A stretch of 64,000 nucleotides of DNA, from positions 310,001-374,000 of the forward strand of contig NZ_JBBKBA010000001.1 of NCBI RefSeq assembly GCF_038404985.1, written 5' to 3'. The notes below the pieces were generated by a model. It was not told the DNA's origin. It made no database searches and saw only the letters and a program-made list of their open reading frames with translations. This stretch comes from Ferrovibrio sp. MS7 (GTDB taxonomy: Bacteria > Pseudomonadota > Alphaproteobacteria > Ferrovibrionales > Ferrovibrionaceae). Below, one piece after another: positions 50,698 through 61,368 of this stretch (position 1 is its first letter; every line of letters begins with the position of its first letter). The position numbers and the translations under genes are program-made.

Positions 50698-51465
50698 TCA
50701 CGACCGCCTCACAATTACCCCAGTGGTAATTAAAGCATTTAGATGCTTGTTCAGGGTGGCCGGCAATTCACCACCCTTTATCAATACTCCCGCCTCAATG
50801 TTTCTTTCCATCGCGTAGCCGGTCAGATTCGCACTGCTCAAAAATGCAAGTGCTAGATCTGCAACAGCAACTTTAGCGTGGACTTTGCCCCCAAGAAACC
50901 TGCCTTGTTTATCAACCCAAGTATAAAGCCTCGCAGCAGGGACACTCGATCTCATCGTAGCGATCGGGTCGACTTGCAGTGACCCCCCATCGCTATTAGA
51001 CGCTTCCAGCAGAATATCAATATCGACACCCCGCTCTGCGGCCAGGTTGAGCTCGCCCGCTATCGCGGGCACATCGTACGCAACAAAGCTAACTAAGAAT
51101 ATCTGGGTGTGGGCCGCGCGGATCAAATCCAATAAGACCTGCTCAGTCCTGCGAACGGCAACAAATGGCGTGGTTGGTCCAGTCCAAACAAGGTCTACAT
51201 GCGTCTCATCTAGGGTACGGAGACGTGCATGACAAGCTCCCAAGAGCATACCTGCCAGTACTTCGTCAGAGACGCTAGATTCCCTCCACTCGCGACAGAG
51301 TGTCATCAAGGAACTCTTTGCTGAAGGTGTTGCCACCAATTGACGCAAAGCTTTCTCTGCATCTGCGGGAGCTACGCCTTTGACTGCATGAGCGATGGCA
51401 ATCAGTCTTTCCGGCGGGAGCAAAGCGGCAAGATCGCATACCGAATTAAGTAAGCCTTTCATCAT
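50698..51465 (-). CDS. drmC: DISARM protein DrmC, phospholipase D-like
   Basis: A 255-residue protein with a single PLD active-site motif, HAKVAVAD (His196, Lys198, Asp203), followed by SSANLTGYAMERNIEAGVLI. The order and spacing are as in PLD-superfamily nucleases, which pair two such motifs by dimerisation. I start at the ATG at 51465, which overlaps the drmB stop as ATGA; an in-frame GTG lies six bases upstream. PLD-domain DrmC is the last gene of known DISARM operons and has been reported as not essential for protection in a studied class 2 system. It is the last gene of this operon. Confidence 0.88.
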   Translation of the reverse strand: MMKGLLNSVCDLAALLPPERLIAIAHAVKGVAPADAEKALRQLVATPSAKSSLMTLCREWRESSVSDEVLAGMLLGACHARLRTLDETHVDLVWTGPTTPFVAVRRTEQVLLDLIRAAHTQIFLVSFVAYDVPAIAGELNLAAERGVDIDILLEASNSDGGSLQVDPIATMRSSVPAARLYTWVDKQGRFLGGKVHAKVAVADLALAFLSSANLTGYAMERNIEAGVLIKGGELPATLNKHLNALITTGVIVRRS

Positions 51466-53303
51466 CTGCACTCAAAAAACGCTGCGCTGGCATTCTCTAA
51501 AGTCGGAACGACCAAGGCGCGATCAAGGTATCGGTTGCCGCTCTCACAAGAAGTTTCGGAAACAAAGGAGCAAGCGTGACAGGCGGCGCCATGTACAGAT
51601 TGATCTTTGCCAGGATCATGCTCTGCACAGAGCGGATCGGACGCACAGATGTGTGCGCGGTCAAGCGCTTGTCGCAGAAGCCGTTCAAGATTCTCAGGCT
51701 TGCCTAGCTCTACGAGTCCCCCGAGAGTTCCGTCGGAGTCCGCCGCAGCAGTATAGATGAGAAGCCCCGCTTGATCGTTTCCATCTTCGACGTCCGCATA
51801 AATGCGCTCACGAATACTTGCGGCATTGTAACCGCACTCCAATGCCAGCTCTCGGATCAGCATGTGCGCGAGGGTGTGTAGCATGGCATAACGAACCCCC
51901 GGATATCCTTGGTCTGGGTTTAGGTTCCGTTTGTGTCGCCATCCGCGATGGCCTCTATTCAGACGCGCGTCGAGTAGTTTCACGGGATCCTTATCCGCCC
52001 AAGTCCGCAAAGCACCCGTATCGAACTGAATAAAGATACCTTCCCCGTGCACTTGTGTAGCTGGCACCCAGTTCGGTGCGGTGCGTGCAATAGGAGCCCT
52101 TGGCGCAGCCTCGTCCTTCGTGCCTTCGCTAGGGGATTCGACTCGTGTGAAACCCAGGAGGGCGTTCACCTCACGAAGCCGCTCCAGCAGCAGAACGCGT
52201 GTGATCACCGCACCGAAACCCGACGGCACGCCAACCTTCTTGCTCATGAAATGCGGATAGTCGGTGGGTGGGTTCTCGGCCGTAAGCACATCCCATTCCG
52301 GGCCTTTGAGGTCGCTCTGTTCGACGCCCGGTCCGCCATTGCGATGGGTTTCGATTGCGGACCAAATCTGATCGTAAGTGAACTGCTCGATGCCAGGCAG
52401 TTGCGCCGTCTTCTTCAGGGTCTTGACGACGAGCGCCACTTCGGTCGCCGAAGTGACGTCTTCAAAGAACGTCCAGCCATCCGCGACCAGTTGCGCCAGA
52501 GGGCTTCCCACTTGTGGGATCGCGAGAACCGAGAGTGTGACCGGGAACCAGCTATTGGTTGCGCCTAGGAGAATTGCGCGAGGTTCCTCGGCGCAATCGT
52601 CCTCAAAGCGATCCACGTGCGGATGTCGCCCTCGGCAAGCTGGAAGGTTCTCTCGACCTGCCTGACCAAAAGCCTGCGCCATGTTCTTCGATGCGCCGCA
52701 GTCATCGCATTTAACCCACAGGTTCTCGGTTTGCAGTGATGCGCCGCTCTCGAAAAACCTCAGCGTCGCACGACAGATGCTAGGCCCACCGTGAACGAAC
52801 CAGTGCCAGGCAAAATCGTCGAGGTGGCCAGCCCGACACGCCATGAGAAAGCGTGCCGGGACAGCATCGGCATCCCTGGCCCTTTGATCATTGTTCGATC
52901 CACGACAGCCCTCATGGACGAAACGCGTCAATTCAGGGCGATATCTGTTTTCCTTGAGCTTGAACAAGCCGGCGTCATAGGGTGATAGCAAGCCACACTT
53001 GACGCAGCGCAGCCACCTCGGGAAGGGCTTGACGGGCACGCCGATCAGTGCGGCGGCCGAAAATGGGTCTACTATGTCCCTATCGCCCACGGGCGGCATG
53101 CGCAACGATTCGACTTGAGGCCCGAGCACGCTCCGTACGTTGGAGAGTAGTCGTGCCTCTTGTATCGGCTGGCACCTGTCTTTCTCCCAGCGGTCGATCC
53201 CCATCGTGACCACCGACATGTTCGGGAGATCGATTAGAGCTCCCGGGCCGTAGGTCCAAAGCAACTGGCTCGGTCGAATTTCTCCAACGGGTGTCTTGCT
53301 CAT
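51462..53303 (-). CDS. drmB: DISARM protein DrmB (DUF1998)
   Basis: A 613-residue DUF1998 protein. The N-terminus GEIRPSQLLWTYGPGALIDL is typical of DrmB. Cysteine pairs that could bind zinc occur in RCVKCGLL, KCDDCGASKN and the C-terminal stretch with CHACSFVSETSCESGNRYLD, a hallmark of DUF1998. DrmB forms a complex with the helicase DrmA and helps bind DNA. The ATG at 53303 overlaps the drmA stop as ATGA. The tight coupling fits an obligate complex. Confidence 0.92.
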   Translation of the reverse strand: MSKTPVGEIRPSQLLWTYGPGALIDLPNMSVVTMGIDRWEKDRCQPIQEARLLSNVRSVLGPQVESLRMPPVGDRDIVDPFSAAALIGVPVKPFPRWLRCVKCGLLSPYDAGLFKLKENRYRPELTRFVHEGCRGSNNDQRARDADAVPARFLMACRAGHLDDFAWHWFVHGGPSICRATLRFFESGASLQTENLWVKCDDCGASKNMAQAFGQAGRENLPACRGRHPHVDRFEDDCAEEPRAILLGATNSWFPVTLSVLAIPQVGSPLAQLVADGWTFFEDVTSATEVALVVKTLKKTAQLPGIEQFTYDQIWSAIETHRNGGPGVEQSDLKGPEWDVLTAENPPTDYPHFMSKKVGVPSGFGAVITRVLLLERLREVNALLGFTRVESPSEGTKDEAAPRAPIARTAPNWVPATQVHGEGIFIQFDTGALRTWADKDPVKLLDARLNRGHRGWRHKRNLNPDQGYPGVRYAMLHTLAHMLIRELALECGYNAASIRERIYADVEDGNDQAGLLIYTAAADSDGTLGGLVELGKPENLERLLRQALDRAHICASDPLCAEHDPGKDQSVHGAACHACSFVSETSCESGNRYLDRALVVPTLENASAAFFECR

Positions 53304-56300
53304 TGCTGATCCTCCTGAGGCTCAGTCACCCGCACCCGCCAAGTCGGATCACTTGTCGATCGGTCGTCCTCCATCACGAGCCTTACACCAGGCTCGACTT
53401 CGCGCATGGACATCGGGACCGTCCAATCGGTCCAAGGCCTGATGCCCGGCGCCGAAAGCAGCGGATAGGCGGTGGGTCCTGCGCCATGCTTCTGGTATAC
53501 GAGCGTGCGGCCGCCGACGCCCGCTTCATTAGCCCAATCGTCAGCGCGGCTCTTCATCTCGGCTTCGGTCAGGGTCTTCTTTCCCGAGTCTTCCGTGACT
53601 TCCCAGGTGCGAGCGGCGACGGCACCTATCGTATCCAACATCTCTTTGCGGCTAGGACTGTTCATGGCGCCAGCGCCGTCATTTGCCGCGAAGGGATCGT
53701 AGGAGTGACGCATGATGGAGAGCATCGCGCCGGTGAGCCCTCGGTCCAACGCCCGTGGCGAGAACGGGGTGACGGATTGAGCTTCGACGTGTTGATAGAA
53801 GGTCGCGTGGTAATGCTCGAAGGTCTCGTAGTGCGACAAGTCCCGAGGCCGCGCCCATGTCAGCACAGTGGCCACCAGTCCTGGCGGCGTTCGGCCCACA
53901 CGGCTCGTCGCCTGGATGTACTCGGCCGTTCCCTTGGGTTGGCCGTTTACGACCATCACTCCGAGACGATTCACGTCGACGCCGACCGACAGCATGTTCG
54001 TGGCGAGAACGGCATCAATCGGCCGGGCCTCCCCTGGCTTCCTGTTGGTCACCCATTTGCCTAGTGCCGGATCGAAGGTGCCATCGAAAGGAACCTCGAG
54101 CTGATCGAGGTACCTCGGGATGTCCTGACTGGAGACCCGCGATGTCAGTTCGCTGATTTCCTCGACCCGCCGCTGCGCGAGCCCCGGTCGGTCCACCAGG
54201 CTCATATCGACACGGAAGGAACGCGTTTGAACGTCGTCCTCGGCCAAGCGCTTCATGCCACCGAGTTCTCGCAGCGAGTTGAAGTAGCCGACGAGAGTCA
54301 TATAGGGGTCGGCCAGCGGGCCGAACCGATCGAACAGCGCCTGCGCAGCGGTGAGGAACGCCGTGTAGGTTCTGATCAGCACCGCAGGGCGAGAGCTGCC
54401 GGGAGCGCAGATTCCCATGTACCGTCGGCCGGGTTTCTCGCGGATGGGTCTCTGGACCGAGAAGAAATTGTCTTCGACGTCCAGGCCGGAAGGCGGAAAC
54501 ACGGAAATGCGGCGCATGAAAACGTTGCGCACCTGGTCGTCGGCTCGCCGCACGGTCGCGGTGGAAGCGACGACCTTGGGACGAACCCTCTCGTCGCCCA
54601 GAACCCAGCTGCTCAGCTCGTCGACAGCTGTTTCGTAAAGGCCCACCATGGTGCCCAGCGGACCGCTGATAAGGTGGAATTCGTCCTGGATGATCAGATC
54701 TGGTGGTCGGATTGCGCGGACCGGCTTCACAATGGCGGCCGGATATGCCCCCCTCGCTCGGTGCCCCGTGCCGCAGTCGTGGCTCGGCCAGAGCAAACCA
54801 TGTCGTCCGCATTCCAGCTCGACGCGGCCGAAAAGGTTCCGAACCTCGGGACGCCACGCCATCATCGCGAACTTGTCCACGGTTGCGATCATCATCGTCG
54901 GCGGGCGGTGATAGATTTCCTCATCGACGACTTTCACGGGAAGCCCCGGGTGAGCCTGCCCAGTGGATTTCGCCTTCGAGAAATCGCAGCTGCCCAGCTT
55001 GTCGCCGCAGTGGATCAGCGTTCGGCCGGCGATCCTGTCGACCTCAATGTCACGACCACCGGAGATCTCCGAACCGCACCAAGGGCAGCTGGTCAGCTGT
55101 GCAGGCGATGCAATTCCCGCCTTGTTGCGATCGTTGTTTCGAATGGCCTCGACAGCCTGGTGAGACGCGTCTGTTGTGCCCGGTGTCACGCGATTGCCGA
55201 CCCAGAGACCGAGCGTGAAAGGTTCCTTGCCCCAGGTCTTGTCGTCTGCACGACGGATGACCTCCATAGCGCAGAGCAGCGTCGTCGCCCTCTGAAACTG
55301 CTGCAGAGTCAGCAGTCGCAGGGTGTAGCGCATGATTACGGCGAGACCACGTGATGCGTCGAGGCCGCCGAGATCATTCTTCAGTCGGCGCATGGCCATG
55401 GCGAAGGCCGCCACACCGAGATAGGCCTCGGTCTTGCCACCACCCGTCGGGAACCAGAGGAGATCGGCGAACGCCTCGACCGGCTTCGTCCGGTCCGGGT
55501 GTGTCGGATCGGCGAGCGACGGGATCGACAGGAGCAGGAACGCCAGCTGGAACGGGCGCCACGATCTGTTCTTCGGCACGTCCAAAGTGGTCACGTCGAC
55601 GGCTTCGTTCCGTCTGCGCTTCAGAGCGTAGATGCTTCGGACACGCTGCATCGCCATGGACCGGTTGGCAAAGCGGAACGCCTCCATCGCTTTCGGGTCG
55701 GCGAAGAGAGTGTCCATGCCCTCTCGGAGACGGCGCAGGATCTCCTCGCAGCGCTGAATGACGTCCTTGCCCGGATCATCGAAACCGGTGATCTCCGACC
55801 CCAGCCGGGTTTTCTGTTCGCCGATCCAAACGGCGTAATCGTCGACGAGGCACAAAAGAGCGGCGCGCAGCGCGTCCGGCGCCATCTCCGCCAAGCGCGT
55901 CATGTCGAGCCAGCCCTCGTCGACCATGCGCCGCATGGCAGGGCGGTCCCTGGGATCAAGGCCCGGCGTTTCGGTGACGGCGACTTCGTAGCGCGGGATG
56001 ATCTCTGTTCTGACGCGATGGGCCTTCGTAGGGTCCTCGGGCGTCGTATCGGCGTGAACGGACACCCCGTGTCCGACCGCGAACTCCAGCTTGTTACGAT
56101 AGATGAGCGCGAGACGGTCGCGTTCCGGGTCGTCGACGACCACTTCGTTGGTTGGGCGACGCCGAAAGACCGACTTGTCCCCGTGATCTTCGGGGGGCTC
56201 GACGGTGATCTCCGGCTGAAACAGCCAGGCGCGGTCCTTGTTGTCTTCAGGTTCCAACTGCCCGTTGACGAGGAACAAAGTGACCAGGCGCTCCCCCTTG

Positions 56301-57289
56301 TTGTTCGTCCGAACCGTCCCCTGCAAGCGGACGTCCGGTTGATCGGGGTCGGGAGTGGACGGCTTGATCGGCCCGTCGACGAGCGGAACCGTGACAACGC
56401 CACCGCACGGGATGCGCTGCCAGACCCTGACCTTCACCTCCTCCTGGTGACCGGTCTGGCGATTCTTTCGCGTCTTGACGATCTCGTGCTCATCGTTCGG
56501 GACCCGCTCGTACCGTCCCCACCGTGCATCGACGGCCAGCTTCCCGACATCGGGCGCCACGCAGAAGGTGAGGCCCATGCTGGAGGGAACCAGCGACTGA
56601 TTGTTCGTGGTGTCGATCTCGTCCAGCGCGTCGTCTTCGGGCTCCACCCGGCCCGATGCACTCGCGAACTCGGCGCCGGGTTCGTGGAGCGGCGCCGCCC
56701 GCTCGTCTTCGAGGTCGCCAGCCTCATCGGCTGCCGAGGCCGGTTCGACCCGTGCCGCTTGGTCGTCATCCGGCCGCCGCGGCGCCAGCTTGCCGACCAG
56801 ATAGCGGTCGCGGACGCTCATGTCCTTGATCAGCTCATGGGGGCCACCGGCGGGGCCGAGCAGATCGTCACGCACGGCGAGTTCCAGGAGGTCGCGGGTG
56901 TAGACGACATCGTCGATCAGAGGCGCTGCGGCGGGGTCAGGAACACCGACCGGCGGCAGGATGCGGAGGAATTCGTCCCATGGTAGCCGCGCGGCTGGTC
57001 CAGTCGGCGCGGTTAGGCCGAGGGCCGCGAGCGGCACGGTTGGATCCACGGCGTGCCAATGATCAAAATGGATCGTGGCGCCGTCGAGGTCCGAGCGAAT
57101 GCGAAGGATACGACCCACCCCAGCGACGTTGCCGTCGTCGTCCAAAACGACCACCCAGTGACCCTCTTCAATTGCGCCGTCGGTGGTCGACCCGACGGCG
57201 ATACGCACGGAATAGCGTGGTGAGCTAGACGGCCGCTTGACGATCCAGGCGCTGACGGATTGCTCGGTAGTCGCGGTCAGATCGGCCAT
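53300..57289 (-). CDS. drmA: DISARM helicase DrmA
   Basis: Superfamily 2 helicase of about 1330 residues, core of the DISARM complex. Motifs (numbering from a TTG two codons upstream): Walker A FPTGGGKTEAYLG at 615-627, DEAD-like box DLIIQDEFHL at 866-875, STAT at 911-914, motif VI QATSRVGRTPPG at 1128-1139. A zinc-binding-like insert with Cys737, Cys740, Cys763 and Cys770 lies between motifs I and II. The ~550-residue N-terminal part is a family-specific, weakly recognisable region with an acidic stretch near 175-230. The ATG at 57289 is used; the TTG at 57295 overlaps the drmMI stop and may be the true coupled start. Confidence 0.93.
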   Translation of the reverse strand: MADLTATTEQSVSAWIVKRPSSSPRYSVRIAVGSTTDGAIEEGHWVVVLDDDGNVAGVGRILRIRSDLDGATIHFDHWHAVDPTVPLAALGLTAPTGPAARLPWDEFLRILPPVGVPDPAAAPLIDDVVYTRDLLELAVRDDLLGPAGGPHELIKDMSVRDRYLVGKLAPRRPDDDQAARVEPASAADEAGDLEDERAAPLHEPGAEFASASGRVEPEDDALDEIDTTNNQSLVPSSMGLTFCVAPDVGKLAVDARWGRYERVPNDEHEIVKTRKNRQTGHQEEVKVRVWQRIPCGGVVTVPLVDGPIKPSTPDPDQPDVRLQGTVRTNNKGERLVTLFLVNGQLEPEDNKDRAWLFQPEITVEPPEDHGDKSVFRRRPTNEVVVDDPERDRLALIYRNKLEFAVGHGVSVHADTTPEDPTKAHRVRTEIIPRYEVAVTETPGLDPRDRPAMRRMVDEGWLDMTRLAEMAPDALRAALLCLVDDYAVWIGEQKTRLGSEITGFDDPGKDVIQRCEEILRRLREGMDTLFADPKAMEAFRFANRSMAMQRVRSIYALKRRRNEAVDVTTLDVPKNRSWRPFQLAFLLLSIPSLADPTHPDRTKPVEAFADLLWFPTGGGKTEAYLGVAAFAMAMRRLKNDLGGLDASRGLAVIMRYTLRLLTLQQFQRATTLLCAMEVIRRADDKTWGKEPFTLGLWVGNRVTPGTTDASHQAVEAIRNNDRNKAGIASPAQLTSCPWCGSEISGGRDIEVDRIAGRTLIHCGDKLGSCDFSKAKSTGQAHPGLPVKVVDEEIYHRPPTMMIATVDKFAMMAWRPEVRNLFGRVELECGRHGLLWPSHDCGTGHRARGAYPAAIVKPVRAIRPPDLIIQDEFHLISGPLGTMVGLYETAVDELSSWVLGDERVRPKVVASTATVRRADDQVRNVFMRRISVFPPSGLDVEDNFFSVQRPIREKPGRRYMGICAPGSSRPAVLIRTYTAFLTAAQALFDRFGPLADPYMTLVGYFNSLRELGGMKRLAEDDVQTRSFRVDMSLVDRPGLAQRRVEEISELTSRVSSQDIPRYLDQLEVPFDGTFDPALGKWVTNRKPGEARPIDAVLATNMLSVGVDVNRLGVMVVNGQPKGTAEYIQATSRVGRTPPGLVATVLTWARPRDLSHYETFEHYHATFYQHVEAQSVTPFSPRALDRGLTGAMLSIMRHSYDPFAANDGAGAMNSPSRKEMLDTIGAVAARTWEVTEDSGKKTLTEAEMKSRADDWANEAGVGGRTLVYQKHGAGPTAYPLLSAPGIRPWTDWTVPMSMREVEPGVRLVMEDDRSTSDPTWRVRVTEPQEDQQ

Positions 57290-57291
57290 GG

Positions 57292-60200
57292 TCAAGCACC
57301 CCTATCATCGATTTTTACGAGAACATCGTCGAGGTCGAGCGTAAAATCCGGCGTTTCAATATTTCTTCTGCGGCGCCCGCGCGCCTTGCCCGACCCGGAC
57401 TTTCCAGCGTCGGCTCGCTTGGCGATTTCTTCCTCATGTTGAGCTTTGTTGAGGGCGACGAGTCTTGGAAGTAGCTCTTCTCGGATTTCTTCGCTGAGCG
57501 AATAGCGCCACTGTGCGCTACCAGAAGATGCATTCACTTCATGGAAGTCATAACTGACGTCCAGATCGGCCCAGCCAAAAGCTGCTGCCACATGCCTATC
57601 TAGGGTCTCGAAAAGCACCCTGAGTTCTGCAATTCGAGGATCATCGTTGTCGGGCGAATGAACCGCGTTCATGAGATCGGTGAGGCCGCATTGATGTTCC
57701 GCGCTCCAAGCGACGGCGATGTCGTTGAAGCGAAGGGCCGCATCGACTCCCTCTTGGGACACCGCCCCGCTCGGCAGCGGGAACTTTGCTATCGATTCGC
57801 TGATGGATAGCTGAAGGGTTACTCCTAAGCCTGCGCCGCTGTAGGCTTCAAGCCATGATCGGAATGGGGTGCTTAGGCATATAGGAAATAAATCATCCCT
57901 TTCGATGCCGATCAAAACCACCTTGTTGGTGTAGATCCAATCTGAGGGAGCCAGCATGCATATGGGATGTTTGGTCACCTTGGAATATGCGATGAACCTT
58001 TCTCTCTGGCGAATCCTGCGCATCAAGTCAGCGCGGTGATTCCAGAACTGCCACCAACGATCGATAAGACCTTTGTAGCTTTTCAAGGCTTCTGGCGTCC
58101 GGGTCGGTTGCACGACCTCAGTAATGAATTGATAAGCCTCGGGCCAATCGCGTTGGATGTCGTCGAGTTCACGATCGGCAATATCAAGCGCCCACCGCGC
58201 TACGTCATTCAAGGCCGAACTGGTGATGTCATCGCCGGTGACGTAGGGCCTTAACAGGCTGTTTGGTTCATCCTTCAGGCGTTCGAACCAAGGATGGTCC
58301 GGGGTGATAACGAACGCCAGTCCCTTGCTGTTATTCACACCCTCGAAGCTGAATATTCCGTCCGACAGCGCGACGGGTGCCCAGCTATTTGCTTCTTCTG
58401 GCTCAAGGCGAGGTCCGATGCGATCGCAATCATGGCCGTCTGCATCGTTCCGTCCGTTCCACTCGCCCTTGAAGAACCCGACAACTGCAACGACGACGGC
58501 AGCTGTGCCCGGCCATGGCATTCCCTTTCTTGCGAAGTAGATACTACCTCGCTTGACTATCTCTCCGAGCCCAAGGTCGATCGCACTGCCTTCTGCAATG
58601 TTGCTCGTAGCAAGCAGGCCGTAGCTGCCTCCTCGCCTCATGAGATCGGCAGCGCGTCGGTGAAAGACGACACAAAGGTCGATTTTTGCGGGAGAGACTC
58701 CGAGAACCAGTTGGCACTGCCATTGGAATCGTTCGCCCAAAGCTCCCTTCCACAAGCGGTTGCCCAAGAACGGTGGGTTCCCGACGATGGCGTCAAAACC
58801 TCCATTTTCTCGGTCAAAGACCTCTGGAAATTCAAGCGGCCAATGGAATGGGTGCCGCGCGGTGCTGTCTAGGGAGTCTTTTGCCAAGTCAGTTGATGCA
58901 TCGCGCCGGAGCCTATCTTTCTTTGAGTTTTCGCCACTTACCATGGCGTCGGCGAATGCAGCCAGCGTCTCGATCCTGGCTGTCCGTTCTCCAGCCCGAT
59001 CTTCAGCCAGAATAATGCCGACGAACGCATCGGCAATGAGCGTCGGCAGTGCCAGCTCGCCGCGCGATTGCGTGTCGAGTGCCGCCATCGCTTCGACATC
59101 CTTTATGTCGCGAATGGGGATATCCCGCAGACGCGCGCGAAGTTCGAGTGCCTTGTCGATCGCTAACCGGATCGTCCGACCGAATAGTCGAAGCTGAGTC
59201 TTTCCCTTCGGGCTCATGTCGAGCTCGACCAGCTGACCAAGATCGTGAATGCCGAGAAGGCTGTCGCCACTGCGCAGATTGTGGTCAAGGAAGCCGAAAG
59301 GCCGCCCCTTGGACATGGTCGTTAGCCAAAGCGAGAGCTTGGCCAGCTCCACGGCCAGCGGGTTCTTGTCCACACCATAGAGGCACCGCTCCGCCACGAG
59401 CCGTCGGGCGACGATGGCGCGTTCCTCCGCGTCCTTCGACAGGGGATCGAAGCCTCCGGCGGCGGCGTCGACGATGCGCCCTTCGCTGTCGATCTGCTTG
59501 CCGCTGGCCTCCGTCACCGACCAAGCCTCGACCAGACGATCCGAAAGCCACCGGCACGCCTGCACCAGGAATGCTCCGGACCCCATGGCAGGGTCGCAGA
59601 TCTTCAGATCGAGCAACTCCTCGGCGCTCCTCAGGTCCCAATCCTCGGGCGCCTTGCCCTCGGCCGGACCGCGATAGGCGACGGGCGTCAGCGTCTCCTC
59701 GACGATCTTCTCCGTCAGGCTCTTGGGCGTGTAGTGCGTGCCGCTCTCGCGCCGTTCGGCGCCGAGAACGACGACGAAGGCGTCCGTGTGGTGGACGAGC
59801 GGATAGCCCCAAGGGTCGGTCCGCAGGAGGGGCGCGTAGGGCAGGATGCGGTCGCGCAGACCGATGTCGCCGCGGCAAACGGTGAGTAGGCGCGCGCCGA
59901 GACGATCGTCGGCAGCCCGCTCAAGGGCGTTGCGGATGGCCGACTCCGAACGCTCGCTGCGTTCCTTTAGCAATTCGGTGACCCTCGCTGTGCCATCTAG
60001 GCGCGCCGACTCCATCTCGCCGAGCGTCACGCGCGGGCTCTTGGCATTCGCGCCGCTGTCGAGTTCCAGCGTTACGTCGTCGACGCGCTTCACCGTGCGT
60101 TCGAGGAGGCCCTCGTAGACGTGGCCGATCTGCTCCACGTCGAGTGCGCGATAGGACAGCGTGCGGCCTTCGAAGGTCTGGATCGCTTCCAGCAGGAGCA

Positions 60201-61368
60201 GAACGGTACGGTCGTCGATCGGCAGCGGTTCGGCCGGATCGGTTCGCCAGCTCGTGCCCTTCTTTCGTCCTTCGAGGAAGGGATAGCGATCGGGGTCGAA
60301 CAGCGAACCGCCGAGAGCCGGAAGGCGCAGCGTCGGATGATCGATGCCGCCATACACGCCACGAAACAGGGCGAGCAACTGCGACCATGCGGAACGGCGA
60401 CGCTCTAGAATCTCTTCGGAATCCGCGCGCAGCTGCATTCGCAGGCTGGAGATGGCGTAGAAGGAGTCGTAGCGCGGATCGCCGAGCAGGAGCAGGGCGC
60501 GCTCCTCGGCCGCCAACAGGAAGACGAGCCGCATCATGACCGTCAGTCCGGCCTCGTAGAGGTCTCGCGGATCGACGTCGCGCAAGAGCTCGCGATTGCG
60601 GTCCTGGTCGGCGCGGTCGAGAGCCTGGACGAGCACTTCGACGGCGCGCCGAACCTGCTCGCCGAGCGCTTCGGTCACGTCGTCCTGGTGCTTCAGAGAC
60701 CGCTCATAGAGCGCCGGTAGCTTGCCTTCGTCGGGCCCGAAGAAACGGCGGACGCCCAGAAGACTGACGAAGGCGCGCAGCGTTTCCGGTTCCTGGCCCC
60801 AGAGCCGCGCATACCAGCTCGCGAAGCCTGCCACGGCGCCGGCAGGCGCGTGGACGAGCATCCAGCGCTCGCCATTGGTGACGATGCCAGTGGGGCATCC
60901 CGTCGACCTGAGCAGAGCGACCATCCGGTCGGCCGGGGTGATCGCGAGGCCATCGAAACGGCGCGTCGCGTCGAGATCGGTGTCCGGCTCATAGACATGG
61001 ATGAGCAGGAGTGGTTCGTCGGAGTTCGTTGGATTCACGACGGCCAGATCGGGCGCGACCGTGACCCCGTGTTCAGGCATCGAGACAGTGAGCTGCTCAG
61101 GCAGTGTCGCGCCTTTGCGCAGCACCGTCTCGTCCATTTCCAGCGCGGTGACCAGCACGTCGTCGATCCAGGCCGCGTGCAGCGCTGGAAGGTCGAGGTC
61201 GTCCATGTCGACGGCATCGCGCCATTCCTCATAGGTTCGACGAAGCCGCTGAGGCCGCCCGGAAGGCAGAGCTTCGAGGCCTTGCGGGAAGACCTCCCGC
61301 AGCACGGGCACCGCCAGAAAGGGCCCAGAGACTTCGATGAGGTTCAGCCACTCGTGATCGTTGTTCAT
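57292..61368 (-). CDS. drmMI: DISARM DNA methyltransferase DrmMI (adenine-specific type)
   Basis: A 1358-residue class I SAM-dependent methylase related to Eco57I-like and BREX PglX enzymes. The SAM loop is CDPAMGSGAFLVQAC at 591-605, NPPF (864-867) is the amino-methyltransferase catalytic motif and supports N6-adenine methylation, and YGVDKNPLAVELAKLSLWL (664-682) is motif II. N- and C-terminal regions are large and probably recognise DNA. It marks host DNA so that DISARM spares it. The ATG at 61368 overlaps the drmD stop as ATGA. The target sequence is not predictable from sequence alone. Confidence 0.92.
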   Translation of the reverse strand: MNNDHEWLNLIEVSGPFLAVPVLREVFPQGLEALPSGRPQRLRRTYEEWRDAVDMDDLDLPALHAAWIDDVLVTALEMDETVLRKGATLPEQLTVSMPEHGVTVAPDLAVVNPTNSDEPLLLIHVYEPDTDLDATRRFDGLAITPADRMVALLRSTGCPTGIVTNGERWMLVHAPAGAVAGFASWYARLWGQEPETLRAFVSLLGVRRFFGPDEGKLPALYERSLKHQDDVTEALGEQVRRAVEVLVQALDRADQDRNRELLRDVDPRDLYEAGLTVMMRLVFLLAAEERALLLLGDPRYDSFYAISSLRMQLRADSEEILERRRSAWSQLLALFRGVYGGIDHPTLRLPALGGSLFDPDRYPFLEGRKKGTSWRTDPAEPLPIDDRTVLLLLEAIQTFEGRTLSYRALDVEQIGHVYEGLLERTVKRVDDVTLELDSGANAKSPRVTLGEMESARLDGTARVTELLKERSERSESAIRNALERAADDRLGARLLTVCRGDIGLRDRILPYAPLLRTDPWGYPLVHHTDAFVVVLGAERRESGTHYTPKSLTEKIVEETLTPVAYRGPAEGKAPEDWDLRSAEELLDLKICDPAMGSGAFLVQACRWLSDRLVEAWSVTEASGKQIDSEGRIVDAAAGGFDPLSKDAEERAIVARRLVAERCLYGVDKNPLAVELAKLSLWLTTMSKGRPFGFLDHNLRSGDSLLGIHDLGQLVELDMSPKGKTQLRLFGRTIRLAIDKALELRARLRDIPIRDIKDVEAMAALDTQSRGELALPTLIADAFVGIILAEDRAGERTARIETLAAFADAMVSGENSKKDRLRRDASTDLAKDSLDSTARHPFHWPLEFPEVFDRENGGFDAIVGNPPFLGNRLWKGALGERFQWQCQLVLGVSPAKIDLCVVFHRRAADLMRRGGSYGLLATSNIAEGSAIDLGLGEIVKRGSIYFARKGMPWPGTAAVVVAVVGFFKGEWNGRNDADGHDCDRIGPRLEPEEANSWAPVALSDGIFSFEGVNNSKGLAFVITPDHPWFERLKDEPNSLLRPYVTGDDITSSALNDVARWALDIADRELDDIQRDWPEAYQFITEVVQPTRTPEALKSYKGLIDRWWQFWNHRADLMRRIRQRERFIAYSKVTKHPICMLAPSDWIYTNKVVLIGIERDDLFPICLSTPFRSWLEAYSGAGLGVTLQLSISESIAKFPLPSGAVSQEGVDAALRFNDIAVAWSAEHQCGLTDLMNAVHSPDNDDPRIAELRVLFETLDRHVAAAFGWADLDVSYDFHEVNASSGSAQWRYSLSEEIREELLPRLVALNKAQHEEEIAKRADAGKSGSGKARGRRRRNIETPDFTLDLDDVLVKIDDRGA